Both the position numbers and the translations under genes were made by a program. The notes beneath the pieces were generated by a model. That model saw nothing but the letters and a program-made list of their open reading frames with translations. It searched no databases and was not told the DNA's origin. From Pelomonas aquatica (lineage in GTDB: Bacteria; Pseudomonadota; Gammaproteobacteria; Burkholderiales; Burkholderiaceae_C): a stretch of DNA of 64,000 nt. The stretch lies in NCBI RefSeq assembly GCF_026712205.1, contig NZ_JAPPUW010000002.1, positions 221,750 to 285,749 on the forward strand, written 5' to 3'. This document shows, piece by piece, positions 1 to 10,193 of this stretch; position 1 is the stretch's first letter; every line of letters begins with the position of its first letter.

Positions 1-689
<689 letters not shown>

Positions 690-726
690 AGCCCTCGATT
701 ATCGCTGGCTGGCCCAGATGGGGGTT

Positions 727-1818
727 TCAGCGGTTCACGACCAGCCATTTCGGCGTCTTGAAGCGCACGATGCGGCGGTAGAGCGCGACATAGGTCAGAC
801 CGAACAGCCCCATGCAGGCGGCGATCATCGGCGTCGAGTCCCAGAAGGCCAGCGCGGGTACCAGGGAGGACACGCAAAGCATCCACAGATAGGGCGCCGT
901 CATCGAGTTGCGGCGCGTCATCGCGCGCGCATCCCTGGCGCCGATGGCCCAGCGCATCAGGCGGCGGTAGATCAGCGAATGCAGGTGGATGCCGTCGGGC
1001 AGGCCCGGTGGCACGGCGCGCACGACCTTGCGGCGGTAGATCGAGAACACCGTCTCGAACACCGGGTAGATGCAGACCATCAACGGGAACAGCGGCGAGA
1101 CCTCGGCATTGCGGGCGATCAGCAGGATGCCGATTTCTGCGAGGTAGAAGCCCAGGAAGTACGCCCCGCCGTCGCCGAGGAAGATCAGGCCCGAGGGGAA
1201 GTTCCAGACGAAGAAGCCCAGCGCCGCGCCGACGCCGGCCAGCGCCCACAGCGCCAGCGTCAGGTCGCCGACCTGATAGGCCACATAGGCAAACACCAGC
1301 AGCATCAGGCTCACGCACATCGACGACAGGCCGTTGAAGCCGTCGATGATGTTGACCGAGTTCGCCACGCCGGCGACGGTGAACACCGTGGCGAAGTAGG
1401 CCCCGACGACCGTGGAGACCACCCAATCGAGGCCCGGGACGTCGGTCTTGGTGATCATGGCACCCAGCAGCCAGATGCCCAGCGCCGCGGATACAGCGGT
1501 GGCAAGCAAGCGCTTGCCAGGAGAGACGCGCTTGGTCAGGTCCTCGATCAGGCCAGCCACAAAGGCCGGCAGGCCGCAAAGCAGCAGCAGACCGCCGAAC
1601 TTCCAGTCGGGGTGCTTGGCGAAGGCAGCGACGCCGACGCAACAGGCCAGACCGGTGAACATTCCCGTTCCGCCGATTCTGGGCACCGGAGTTGCGTGGA
1701 ATTTCTGGGGGCCTGACAGGTCGAGATCGGCGGAGAGGTGAGCGTGCGAGCGCGCCGAATGGATGACGAGCAGGGTAACCACCGCCGCCACGAAGAAGGA
1801 GATCAGCAGATAGAGCAT
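727..1818 (-). CDS. WecA/MraY-like undecaprenyl-phosphate GlcNAc-1-phosphate transferase
   Basis: 363-residue polytopic membrane enzyme of the polyprenyl-phosphate N-acetylhexosamine-1-phosphate transferase family. These enzymes attach the first sugar phosphate of a glycan to undecaprenyl phosphate at the inner membrane. About ten hydrophobic segments are visible. Family landmarks are the acidic loop LIEDLTKRVSP (the usual D-D pair is E-D here), NSVNIIDGFNGLS, GDGGAYFLGF and the cytoplasmic loop PDGIHLHSLIYRR, which corresponds to the HPDR-type substrate loop. It lies divergently 137 bases from the export gene of the polysaccharide locus, so a role in that locus or in O-antigen/enterobacterial-antigen-like priming is likely. 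The exact sugar cannot be read from sequence. Confidence 0.88.
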   Translation of the reverse strand: MLYLLISFFVAAVVTLLVIHSARSHAHLSADLDLSGPQKFHATPVPRIGGTGMFTGLACCVGVAAFAKHPDWKFGGLLLLCGLPAFVAGLIEDLTKRVSPGKRLLATAVSAALGIWLLGAMITKTDVPGLDWVVSTVVGAYFATVFTVAGVANSVNIIDGFNGLSSMCVSLMLLVFAYVAYQVGDLTLALWALAGVGAALGFFVWNFPSGLIFLGDGGAYFLGFYLAEIGILLIARNAEVSPLFPLMVCIYPVFETVFSIYRRKVVRAVPPGLPDGIHLHSLIYRRLMRWAIGARDARAMTRRNSMTAPYLWMLCVSSLVPALAFWDSTPMIAACMGLFGLTYVALYRRIVRFKTPKWLVVNR

Positions 1819-1955
1819 TGGCGCGAAGTTTAACGGCCGCCCTCATCTGACGAATGCTGTAGAAGGCGCACGGAGCGCACCCGTAGAATGCTGGGCTTCG
1901 CCCTCCGGCCGCGCTGCGTTTGCCCGGCCTCCACCTCACCTTTTCCCGACTTGCG

Positions 1956-3833
1956 ATGCACTTGAGCTGGAATCTTGCATATACATGCCTGATCGCAGCG
2001 GCCCTGGCTGCCAGCCAGCCGGCCGCTGCACAAGTCGACACCGACTCGCAGGCCTCTGCACCGAGTGGGCCCATTCGCCTCGTCAACAGGTCAACAGCGG
2101 CTTCGCGTGAGGACGCAACGGCAAGCGACGCGACTGACGCTCCCCCCGTCCTCGAACGCGGCGCCGGCAGCAGGCACGCAACCAAACCAATTGTCAGCGA
2201 GTTCGAGGCCTACGCCAGCTTGCTGGCCGGTCCGGGCATTGAAGTCCGGCGCCTCGGCAGCGATCTGATGCTGGGCAGCCGTGGCACGGCCGCCTCTCTC
2301 GAAGCGAGCCGCCAGGTGCCCTCCGACTACACCGTTGGCGTCGGCGACGAGGTCCAGGTGACTGCCTGGGGTTCGATTGACGCTGACCTGCGCCTTACCG
2401 TCGACCGCGCCGGGCGCATCGTCATCCCACGCGTCGGCCCTGTCGTGGTCGCCGGCGTGAAGCTGGCTGACCTGAGCGACCTGCTGAGCCGCCGTGTCGG
2501 GCAGGTGTTCAAGAACTTCCAGCTCAGCGCCACACTCGGCCGGCTGCGCAGCATCCGCTACTACGTGACCGGCTTTACCGCGCGCCCCGGCGCCTATACC
2601 GTCAGCAGTCTGGCGACACTGATGGCCGGCCTGATCCAGGCCGGAGGGCCGTCTGAGGCAGGCAGCTTCCGCAGCATCGAGTTGCGCCGCGGCGGCCAGA
2701 TCGTGAGCCGTTTCGATCTCTACGACCTGCTGGTCAAGGGCGACAAAAGCGCTGATGTGCCGCTACAGGCCGACGACGTGCTGCACATCGGCCCCATCGG
2801 GCCCCAAGTGGCAGTGCTCGGCAGCGTCAACAAGCCGGCCGTCGTCGAACTGAAAGGCAGTGAGACCATCGCCGACGCGCTGAACATTGTCGGCGGGCTG
2901 ACCGCTGTGGCCGATCACAGCCGCATTTCGATCGAGCGGCTCAGCGAACGCAATGACCGCCGCGTCGTCGAACTCGCGTTGCCGGCCGATGCTGGCCAGA
3001 AGCTCTCCGACGGCGACGTGTTGCGAGCTTTCAGCGGCGTCATCGTCGCGCTACCACAGGTCAAGCAGTACAAGCGCGTGCGCGTCGAAGGGGAAGTGGC
3101 CCGGCCGGGCGACTACGTGCTCTCGCCCACGAGCACGCTGCAGGATGCGATCCGCGTGGCTGGGGGCTTCACGCCGCAGGCTTATGTGTTCGGCACCGAT
3201 TTCTCGCGCGAGAGCGTGCGCAAGACCCAGGAAGAGAACTACGACCGGGCCCTGCGCGACCTTGAGATTGAACTCACGCGCAGCACGTCCACGCAGCGAG
3301 CAGGCTCCGCAGACGAAGCCGCAGCACAAGCCCAGCGTGCGATGGGCACGGCGAGACTGATTGACCGCCTGAGGGCCGCCCGCCCCACTGGCCGAATCGT
3401 GCTGCAATTGGATCAAGGGACCCGCGATTTGCCTGCACTTCAAGTCGAGGAAGGGGACCGGCTTTACGTTCCGGCACGGCCCAACACCGTTGGTGTTTTC
3501 GGGAGCGTGTTCAACGGCGGCAGCTACCTGTTGCGCGACGGCAGCACCGTGGACGACATGCTCAAGCAGGCTGGCGGCCCAACACGCGGCGCCGACGTTG
3601 GCAGCGTCTTCGTGATCCGCGCCAATGGCTCGGTGATCAGCGCTCGCCAGAGCAGCAGCGGCTGGGTGAGCTTCGGCTCCGGGTTTGCCGGCCTGCAGGC
3701 TTTGCCCGGCGACACCGTCTTCGTTCCGGAGGAGATGAACAAGACGACGTTCATCCAGGAGGCCAAAGACTGGACGCAGATCCTGTATCAGTTCGGCTTG
3801 GGTGCGGCGGCATTGAAGACCATCAAGAACTGA
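1956..3833 (+). CDS. Outer-membrane polysaccharide export protein (Poly_export plus SLBB domains)
   Basis: 625-residue periplasmic/outer-membrane protein of the Wza/OPX class, which forms the exit channel for capsule or exopolysaccharide. The ATG at 1956 is preferred over an upstream TTG at 1920 because it gives a clean signal peptide (MHLSWNLAYTCLIAAALA) ending near QPAAAQ. No lipobox cysteine is visible, unlike classical Wza. A Poly_export domain starts near YTVGVGDEVQVTAWG and is followed by several SLBB-like repeats (YVTGFTARPGAYTVSSL, VAVLGSVNKPAVVEL, RVRVEGEVARPGDYVLS, VGVFGSVFNGGSYLLRDG). Its stop overlaps the start of the Wzz-type gene by one base (TGATG), implying coupled translation. 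Confidence 0.92.
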   Translation: MHLSWNLAYTCLIAAALAASQPAAAQVDTDSQASAPSGPIRLVNRSTAASREDATASDATDAPPVLERGAGSRHATKPIVSEFEAYASLLAGPGIEVRRLGSDLMLGSRGTAASLEASRQVPSDYTVGVGDEVQVTAWGSIDADLRLTVDRAGRIVIPRVGPVVVAGVKLADLSDLLSRRVGQVFKNFQLSATLGRLRSIRYYVTGFTARPGAYTVSSLATLMAGLIQAGGPSEAGSFRSIELRRGGQIVSRFDLYDLLVKGDKSADVPLQADDVLHIGPIGPQVAVLGSVNKPAVVELKGSETIADALNIVGGLTAVADHSRISIERLSERNDRRVVELALPADAGQKLSDGDVLRAFSGVIVALPQVKQYKRVRVEGEVARPGDYVLSPTSTLQDAIRVAGGFTPQAYVFGTDFSRESVRKTQEENYDRALRDLEIELTRSTSTQRAGSADEAAAQAQRAMGTARLIDRLRAARPTGRIVLQLDQGTRDLPALQVEEGDRLYVPARPNTVGVFGSVFNGGSYLLRDGSTVDDMLKQAGGPTRGADVGSVFVIRANGSVISARQSSSGWVSFGSGFAGLQALPGDTVFVPEEMNKTTFIQEAKDWTQILYQFGLGAAALKTIKN

Positions 3834-4987
3834 TGAAGGCAGAGACCACTTTGAATCACGCTCCTAATTTTCCACCGCGCCAGGGTGCGGAGCCTTCCTC
3901 TGAAGAGAACGGCCTCAGCCTGTCAGAGATGACAGTTGCGCTGGCGGCGCGTTGGCAGCGCTTGGTCACGGTCCCCGTTGTCGTTGGAGCCTGCGCCCTA
4001 GGCGTGACCTATCTGATACCACCTACATTCACAGCGCACACCGTGTTCTTGTTGCCTCAGCAGCAGCAAAGCGCTGCGGCGTCGGCACTGGCTGCACTGG
4101 GGCCATTGACTGGACTAATAGGCGGCGGCGCCCTGCGAACCCCAGGCGACCAATATGTCGCGTTGATGCAGAGCGTGAACGTACAGGACAGCATCATTGA
4201 TAAATTCGACTTGATGCGAGTTTACGATGTGAAATATCGGGTTCATGCCCGCAAAGAATTAACGAATAACGTCCACTTCACGGTCGGCAAGAAGGACAAT
4301 CTAATCGGCGTGGACGTTGACGACAATGATCCCAAACGCGCCGCCGATATGGCCAACGCTCACGTAGAAGAGCTTCATCGAGTGACGAGTCAGTTCGCCC
4401 TTACAGAAGCGCAACAGCGACGAGCCTTTTTCGAAGGGCAGATGCTCGCGGCCAAAGGGCGACTGACCCAGGCTCAAATCGCCCTACAAGGCAGCGGATT
4501 TTCTCAGAGTGCAATAAAAGTCGAACCGAAGGCTGCTGCCGAGGAGTACGCACGACTGAAAACTGGGGTTACGGCTGCCGACGCGAAGTTGCAGGCCATG
4601 CAGAAGGTGCTGATGGGTAACACCCCGGAACTCCTCCAACAGCAGGCCGCACTTGCCACCCTCCGCGCGGAATTGGCCCGCGTGGAACAGCGGGACGACA
4701 GCAGCGGTCGCGGAGCAGATTCAAGCTACGTCAGCAAGTATCGGGAATTCAAGTATCAGGAAACCTTGTTTGATCTGTTTGCACGTCAATATGAACTCGC
4801 CCGACTGGATGAAAGCCGGGAAGGCACACTTATCCAGGTCGTAGACAAGGCGACGCCTCCGGAACTCAAAAGCAGGCCCAAGCGTACCCTGGTCGCACTC
4901 GCTGCAGCATTGATCTCTGGATTCGTGATGGCCGCCTGGGCGATTGTGGCGCATATGCGCCTGACCAAACAGATTCAAACGCTCTGA
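3833..4987 (+). CDS. Polysaccharide co-polymerase / chain-length determinant (Wzz family)
   Basis: 384-residue inner-membrane protein with the Wzz layout: a cytoplasmic N terminus, TM1 near residues 45-65 (LVTVPVVVGACALGVTYLI), a long mostly helical periplasmic region (about 70-345) and TM2 near the C terminus (ALAAALISGFVMAAWAIVA). A proline-rich approach to TM2 (TPPELKSRPKR) is typical. There is no C-terminal tyrosine-kinase domain, so it is a PCP-1/PCP-3-like chain-length regulator and not a BY-kinase fusion. It should set polymer length together with the Wzy-like protein. Base composition drops in GC from this gene on, compared with the gene before it. Confidence 0.88.
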   Translation: MKAETTLNHAPNFPPRQGAEPSSEENGLSLSEMTVALAARWQRLVTVPVVVGACALGVTYLIPPTFTAHTVFLLPQQQQSAAASALAALGPLTGLIGGGALRTPGDQYVALMQSVNVQDSIIDKFDLMRVYDVKYRVHARKELTNNVHFTVGKKDNLIGVDVDDNDPKRAADMANAHVEELHRVTSQFALTEAQQRRAFFEGQMLAAKGRLTQAQIALQGSGFSQSAIKVEPKAAAEEYARLKTGVTAADAKLQAMQKVLMGNTPELLQQQAALATLRAELARVEQRDDSSGRGADSSYVSKYREFKYQETLFDLFARQYELARLDESREGTLIQVVDKATPPELKSRPKRTLVALAAALISGFVMAAWAIVAHMRLTKQIQTL

Positions 4988-5296
4988 TATTTACAGCCTG
5001 TCGCGCATCACGCCCAAGCCTTAGCCCAGCTATAAGCGATCAAACGCCCGGACCACTTCGCCTGCAGGCCGCAGAGCATGCGCCCTCGCCAACCAATGGC
5101 TGAGCCTCGGGAAAGCTCGCCTCCGAACCCCGTAAGGGGACCTAAGCAAGCGCGGGTACCTTATGGGTACCTTGGCGCCACCCAGAATAAGAGTACCTGG
5201 CCGACATGAGCATTCAACTCCTCACAGCGCCGGCATGATGGTCAATGACACATCATACGCGGTTCTCTCATTGTTCAAACAGTTGCGAAATCTCAA
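4988..5296 (+). other. Intergenic region with GTACCT repeats and a mini-ORF
   Basis: 309 bases between the Wzz-type gene and the sugar aminotransferase gene with no recognised gene. It holds two direct copies of GGGTACCTT (5154-5162 and 5165-5173, 11 bases apart), a third GTACCT at 5193-5198, and a small CCCC/GGGG hairpin near 5128-5139. A 21-codon open frame (5235-5300) starts with two ATGs and overlaps the aminotransferase start as ATGA. A promoter for the downstream genes is likely here, but no convincing -35/-10 pair was seen. Confidence 0.45.
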
Positions 5297-5300
5297 ATGA
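5235..5300 (+). CDS. Possible 21-residue leader or relic ORF overlapping the aminotransferase start
   Basis: A short frame [20 protein letters not shown] plus a final K ends in TGA that shares an ATGA with the start of the next gene, a geometry often seen in coupled genes. No ribosome-binding site precedes its ATGs, and the open frame extends upstream to 5136 with an alternative ATG at 5163 (45 residues). It could be a genuine leader peptide, the tail of a deleted gene, or chance. I do not recognise it. Confidence 0.25.
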   Translation: MMVNDTSYAVLSLFKQLRNLK

Positions 5301-6394
5301 TCCCCTTTCTCGACCTGAAAAGCATTAATCTTCGTCAGCGCGAGGCCTTTCACGCGGCATTTGACCGCGTCCTTGACTCGGGATGGCTGATTCTTGGCAA
5401 AGAAACTGAAACCTTCGAGCGCGAGTTCGCACAATACTGCGGAGCCCGCCATGCCGTAGGGGTAGCCAATGGCTTGGAAGCCTTGCATCTGGTGCTACGT
5501 GCCTGGGGCATCGGTCCGGGCGATGAAGTGCTCGTTCCTTCCAATACCTATATCGCCACATGGCTCGCAGTTACCTACACGGGAGCGAAGCCCGTGCCCG
5601 TAGAGCCAGACGAAGGGACATATAACATCGATCCCGCGCGGGTGGCGGCGGCCATTACGCCGCGCACGCGAGCGATCGTCGCGGTTCACCTGTACGGGCA
5701 AACAGCTCAAATGGAATCATTAATGGCGCTTGCCCGGCGCCATGGTCTCAAAGTACTTGAAGACGCAGCGCAGGCTCATGGAGCGCGGATCAATGGACGG
5801 CGAGCGGGTTCCCTAGGTGATGCGGCCGGCTTTAGTTTTTATCCCGGAAAGAATTTGGGAGCACTTGGTGACGCCGGCGCCGTGACAACGAACGACGACG
5901 CTCTGGCGGATCAACTCCGGGTTCTGCGCAACTATGGCTCGCGACTCAAATATCACAACGAGATCATCGGCTACAACTCGCGCCTTGATGAACTGCAGTC
6001 CGCTTTTCTGCGTGAGAAGCTGCCACTCTTGGATGCAGACAACGCACATCGCGCAGAAATTGCAGCATATTACAATCGGGAATTGAAGGGGATCGAAGGG
6101 CTCATTTTGCCCGCCGTCGCATCCGGCTGTGATCCAGTTTGGCATCTGTACGTAATTCGCCATCATCAGCGCGACCGCGTCGCAAATGCTCTTGCCCAGG
6201 CCAGCATTGGCACGATGATCCACTACCCGATCCCACCGCACGCACAACCTGCATATCGCTCACTGGAAATTCCAGTCGGCGCGATGCCAATCGCTGAGCG
6301 TATTCACGAACAAGTGCTCAGCCTGCCGATCGGACCCACGATGTCCGTCGCCGACGCAGATACGGTTGTTCGCGCATTGCGCGCTGCGATTTAG
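5297..6394 (+). CDS. DegT/DnrJ/EryC1/StrS sugar aminotransferase, FdtB/QdtB-like
   Basis: 365-residue PLP-dependent aminotransferase acting on a nucleotide-linked keto-sugar in the cytoplasm. The PLP-binding aspartate is in LEDAAQAHG (D156) and the Schiff-base lysine in [12 protein letters not shown] (K185); the active-site motif [12 protein letters not shown] is also present. The [12 protein letters not shown] context resembles enzymes that transaminate dTDP-3-keto-6-deoxyhexoses (FdtB/QdtB). A matching 3,4-ketoisomerase/acetyltransferase lies in the opposite block at 14804-15544, which supports a 3-amino-3,6-dideoxyhexose pathway. Family assignment is firm; position 3 and the identity of the sugar are inference. 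Confidence 0.9.
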   Translation: MIPFLDLKSINLRQREAFHAAFDRVLDSGWLILGKETETFEREFAQYCGARHAVGVANGLEALHLVLRAWGIGPGDEVLVPSNTYIATWLAVTYTGAKPVPVEPDEGTYNIDPARVAAAITPRTRAIVAVHLYGQTAQMESLMALARRHGLKVLEDAAQAHGARINGRRAGSLGDAAGFSFYPGKNLGALGDAGAVTTNDDALADQLRVLRNYGSRLKYHNEIIGYNSRLDELQSAFLREKLPLLDADNAHRAEIAAYYNRELKGIEGLILPAVASGCDPVWHLYVIRHHQRDRVANALAQASIGTMIHYPIPPHAQPAYRSLEIPVGAMPIAERIHEQVLSLPIGPTMSVADADTVVRALRAAI

Positions 6395-6415
6395 CACTCC
6401 TTGCCTCCTGCGCAA

Positions 6416-7684
6416 ATGAATCTTGTACGGACCAGCGTCCTTAACGGTATCGCCGTAGCTATTCGCTTGGGCACGGGGCTGCTGCTGAACAAAATTTTAG
6501 CGATCTATGTCGGCCCAGGCGGCTACACGGTGATCGGCCAGTTCCAGAATGTGTTGGCGATGCTGCAGACCTTCGCTTCGGGCGGCATCAATACGGGAGT
6601 GACCAAGTACACAGCTGAATACACCGGCGATGAACAACGCCAGATATCTGTTTCGCGGACAGCAGGCACCATCACGGTGCTGGGCTCAGGTTTGGCCGCC
6701 GTGATATTGGCGCTTTTGAGAGAACCACTCGCAAAGGCCCTACTCCATGACATCAACCTGGCACCCATATTTCTCTGGCTTGCTGCATCCCTCTCCCTTT
6801 TTTCTTTCAACGGCTTGCTGATTGCAATATTGAACGGCCGAAAGGATATAAATCGGTTCATTGCCGCAAATATTGTCGGCGCCATTTTGGGGCTCTTGGT
6901 GACCGGGCTATTTGTTGTGGCCTGGGGCCTTTATGGCGCGCTCGTATCGCTGTGTCTTAATCAGGCGGCAATCTTTGTCGTCACGATTGTCATTTGCTGG
7001 CGAACACTTTGGTTCAGAGCGTCCACGCTCTTCGGATCGATTGATCTAGACGTCGCAAAGCGCCTCGGCCAATTCGCACTTATGGCAGTCACCTCCGCGC
7101 TAGTGACGCCGCTAGCCCAAATAGCTGTCCGCTCATATGCCATCGACACTTACGGGAACACATACGCGGGCTTCTGGGAGGCAACCCAGAGGATCAGCGC
7201 AACATATTTAAGCCTGGCGACCACAACGCTCTCGATTTATTATCTTCCGCGCATATCCGAACTTCTCAACCCAAGCGCTCTTAAAGCCGAGTTGAAAGCC
7301 GGCTACAAACTTATATTACCCATCGTCATCATTGCCGCGCTGACCCTATACGTATTTCGCGACTTAATCATAACGACACTATTTGCATCGACATTCATGC
7401 CGATGCAGGAATTATTTGCCTGGCAGTTGCTGGGGGATGTCGTCAAGGTCGCCAGCTGGATGTTGGCCTATGTCATGGTAGGCAAGGCAATGACCAGCTG
7501 GTTCATTATTACAGAGATCTACTTTGGCCTTCAGTACTGCGGATTGACCGTCGCCATGTCTCATTGGTTTGGATTTCAAGGTCTAACCATTGGATACGCA
7601 GCCAACTATCTGATTTATCTCGCGGCCATGTACGCCCTCATCGTTTGCAAGTATCTCCGCGATAACGAAGTCAAGACTTCATAA
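6416..7684 (+). CDS. Wzx-type lipid-linked oligosaccharide flippase
   Basis: 422-residue integral membrane protein of the MOP/PST superfamily, which flips undecaprenyl-PP-linked repeat units to the periplasmic face. The ATG at 6416 is used; a TTG at 6401 would add five residues. About 12 hydrophobic helices are visible. The N terminus (SVLNGIAVAIRLGTGLLLNK) and the GGINTGVTKYTAEYTG loop resemble WzxE-type flippases. It lies 21 bases after the aminotransferase in the low-GC part of the locus. A second, unrelated-looking flippase is encoded at 21215-22441. Confidence 0.88.
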   Translation: MNLVRTSVLNGIAVAIRLGTGLLLNKILAIYVGPGGYTVIGQFQNVLAMLQTFASGGINTGVTKYTAEYTGDEQRQISVSRTAGTITVLGSGLAAVILALLREPLAKALLHDINLAPIFLWLAASLSLFSFNGLLIAILNGRKDINRFIAANIVGAILGLLVTGLFVVAWGLYGALVSLCLNQAAIFVVTIVICWRTLWFRASTLFGSIDLDVAKRLGQFALMAVTSALVTPLAQIAVRSYAIDTYGNTYAGFWEATQRISATYLSLATTTLSIYYLPRISELLNPSALKAELKAGYKLILPIVIIAALTLYVFRDLIITTLFASTFMPMQELFAWQLLGDVVKVASWMLAYVMVGKAMTSWFIITEIYFGLQYCGLTVAMSHWFGFQGLTIGYAANYLIYLAAMYALIVCKYLRDNEVKTS

Positions 7685-7700
7685 TAGACCAGAATCGACA

Positions 7701-8777
7701 ATGTCCAGATTGGTGTTCGTTGGAGACTATAGCGGTCTGTCGCTATTTCTCAGCCGTGGCCTTGCCGCGATCGGCCATGAAGTGATACTGTTTTCCAATG
7801 GTGATCATTGGAAGAATTTGCCGCGAGGCCATAACATCTGGACCCCGGCAAAAAGCAAGGCAGGATCAGTAGTCAATCAGATTCGCGGGCTCGCCGAGCT
7901 GCAGAAGCTCCTTCGGCCCACGGACGTCCTGATTCTTGCAACTGAATACATCTTTAGTCGATTTGCCAACGGACTGATGCTTGAACGGCTGATGGACCAC
8001 GTCGGCCAGACAATCCTCCTTCATGCAGGTTGCAGCGATCGTTTTCATGGCGCGTATCAGCACACCGTCTTGTGCAAGGAATGCAAGGTACACGATTTGA
8101 AATCGGAACGCTGCAAGTTTGAAGCGTCTCAATGGCCCTTCCTTGAACGCATGCTGCGCGAAACCACGACCATCGTGCCCTTTACCAGCGTGTATGCCGA
8201 GAGCGCAAAGCTCTATCCCGTCAAGAGTGAACGCATCACAGCGCCATTACATTTTCCTGTCGATGCTGAATACATTGAAACTCTGGCGAACGAAGCGACA
8301 GCGATCCGACCTAGCGCGCCGGTAATGCACGGCACCAACCGTGTAGGGTTTAAGGGGACGAAGCTGCTCGAAAAAATGCTGTCGCAAGACGACCGGCTAC
8401 GTGATCTCGTCTGCATTACCCCGCGCATGCCTTTTGTCGAATTCCTCGGCCTTGTGCGAAACTCGAGTATGGTGCTGGATCAGTTTTTCGCCAATGGCTA
8501 TGGCATGGCGGGAGCGATAAGCTTGATGCTGGGAACTCCGGTCGCATTCGGATATACCGCTGCGCATGTACCGGCGGACTTTGTCGGAACCGGCATCGTG
8601 CCAATGAAAATCACCGGTTCGTCCCAAGAGGATGCTTTGGTGGTAGATCAAGCCCTTCGCGCCTACCTTGAGCGACCTGTCGACGCGGCCCAAATCAAGG
8701 CAATGGCACACGAGCGCCATGATCATGTTGGCATTGCGCGCCATTTCGCTGAGGTGGCCCTGCCGCTCCGAGATTGA
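7701..8777 (+). CDS. Putative glycosyltransferase of unassigned family
   Basis: 358-residue soluble protein whose N terminus (RLVFVGDYSGLSLFLSRGLAAIGHEVILFSNG) looks like the first Rossmann half of a GT-B glycosyltransferase. The C-terminal half (FVEFLGLVRNSSMVLDQFFANGYGMAGAISLMLGTPVAFGY) resembles the donor-binding half, where a G-x-A-x-S segment takes the place of the usual E-x7-E. A cysteine cluster (CKECKVHDLKSERC, about residues 130-145) is unusual. It sits between the flippase and the Wzy-like gene with short gaps (16 and 6 bases), so it is most likely a transferase of the repeat unit. I do not recognise a characterised homologue. Confidence 0.6.
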   Translation: MSRLVFVGDYSGLSLFLSRGLAAIGHEVILFSNGDHWKNLPRGHNIWTPAKSKAGSVVNQIRGLAELQKLLRPTDVLILATEYIFSRFANGLMLERLMDHVGQTILLHAGCSDRFHGAYQHTVLCKECKVHDLKSERCKFEASQWPFLERMLRETTTIVPFTSVYAESAKLYPVKSERITAPLHFPVDAEYIETLANEATAIRPSAPVMHGTNRVGFKGTKLLEKMLSQDDRLRDLVCITPRMPFVEFLGLVRNSSMVLDQFFANGYGMAGAISLMLGTPVAFGYTAAHVPADFVGTGIVPMKITGSSQEDALVVDQALRAYLERPVDAAQIKAMAHERHDHVGIARHFAEVALPLRD

Positions 8778-8783
8778 ATCGAT

Positions 8784-10193
8784 ATGGCACGAATCTCCGC
8801 GGATCAACGCAGCGTTTCGATGTCTGACATTGACAGAGCCGAGCACGGCGTCAGGCCTCAAGGATCGCTCTTGATCCTTTATCCATTAATAGTAGACACC
8901 GTCGCGTTCATTGTTTTCTTAATTTCGTCCTCCCGCCTGGCTTACGTCACGGTGCTCGGGTTGGCCGATATCACCATGATGATCATTGCATTGGCCTCGG
9001 CTAGAAGAGGCTTTACCATGCTTTGGCAATCATTGGGCATTTCCATTCTGGTGCCCGCCGTTCTCTTCGCCTGGGCAGCGGCGGTCTCGCTAGCTCAGCA
9101 GAACGGCAACATCGCCTTCCCCCTCGGTTCGCTCAGATACCTCGCCTGGTGCCTGTTTACGTTACGGCTAATTGGCGGTAGGCGCCCAAAACGAGGCACG
9201 ACTGCCGTGGCGGGGACGGGCCTTCCATCAAACGCAAATAAACAGTGGGTTTGGATTATTTGCCCTTTCATTGCCGCGTTGGCAGGCATTCAACTGATCT
9301 TCTCTACTCAGCTTTCTCCAGCATTGATAGCGATCCACAATCAGCTGGTGGACGGCGAATCGACAAATGCAGTGCTTACAAGTATTGCGCTAGGCAAAGC
9401 CTTTGCATCGCTGACCGTCAGGAATCCCATCGAGCTCAGCTATCTCGGCTTAGCACTTCTTTGCATGTCGCTGTCCCAGCGCAAAGGTTCGTTCTGCGCT
9501 GCGACTGCGTTCTTTATTGTTGTTGCCGGCAGATCGAATGTTGCGATCGTGAGCGCGCTCGCTATGATCCTTATTCATATATCCCATGGGCGCTCAGTTG
9601 CACGAACTACCCGCCTGGCACTCTTGGTAGTGCTGCCCTGCATACTAATTTTCTTTGCGGCGTTTCTTCCTGATATTTATCTTGAGCCAGGAGCATCATG
9701 GGATGACTTGCTCTTTGTGCTTGGCCAGCAGCGGCTCGGCATGCTTATCGCGCTGCCGGACATTGCAGTCCATGAGGGCTGGCGCCTTCTGCTATTCGGG
9801 ACTTCTCAGAATCTTGAGGAAACTGTCGCAGGCCTGTTTGCCAGCGGACTGCTACCCCCGCTATTCGAGGAGGGTGGCGCAATTGCGATCTTCGATGTCA
9901 TGTGGCTCGGCATGCTTGTTGTCGGAGGGCTCCCCTTTGTTCTTGGCGGCGTGATCCTGATTCGGGCGAGTTGGCGTGCAGGCTCGCGACTTCGCAGTTT
10001 TCCAGAGGCATATGCACTTCGCCTCTACACTGTTTCAATACTGATTATGTCGTTCTCGTCCCAGGTTCTACTCTCGCGATACAGTCTATATTTCTTATCA
10101 TTCTTTCTCGCGAATCTTGCAGCGAGAACGCCTCGTCTCATCGAGCATTCTCCCGCAGTCAGCAAAAATAGTCCCAATCCAGTTTCCTTATGA
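8784..10193 (+). CDS. Wzy-like O-antigen/polysaccharide polymerase (membrane protein)
   Basis: 469-residue hydrophobic protein with roughly 11-12 predicted membrane helices and a large extracytoplasmic loop after residue about 300 (LPDIYLEPGASWDDLLFVLGQQRLGM). This is the general layout of Wzy polymerases, which have little sequence conservation. The start at 8784 gives a 30-residue polar N terminus; the ATG at 8820 is an alternative. It lies between glycosyltransferase genes and overlaps the next start as ATGA (10190-10193). Assignment rests on topology and location, since the locus has Wzx and Wzz genes and no other candidate polymerase. Confidence 0.68.
   Translation: MARISADQRSVSMSDIDRAEHGVRPQGSLLILYPLIVDTVAFIVFLISSSRLAYVTVLGLADITMMIIALASARRGFTMLWQSLGISILVPAVLFAWAAAVSLAQQNGNIAFPLGSLRYLAWCLFTLRLIGGRRPKRGTTAVAGTGLPSNANKQWVWIICPFIAALAGIQLIFSTQLSPALIAIHNQLVDGESTNAVLTSIALGKAFASLTVRNPIELSYLGLALLCMSLSQRKGSFCAATAFFIVVAGRSNVAIVSALAMILIHISHGRSVARTTRLALLVVLPCILIFFAAFLPDIYLEPGASWDDLLFVLGQQRLGMLIALPDIAVHEGWRLLLFGTSQNLEETVAGLFASGLLPPLFEEGGAIAIFDVMWLGMLVVGGLPFVLGGVILIRASWRAGSRLRSFPEAYALRLYTVSILIMSFSSQVLLSRYSLYFLSFFLANLAARTPRLIEHSPAVSKNSPNPVSL

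Noticed and set aside
1819..1955. Divergent promoter between the WecA-like and export genes, including a JUMPStart/ops element
   Set aside because: A TAGAAT occurs at about 1885, but no -35 is in register and no GGCGGTAG ops sequence was found.
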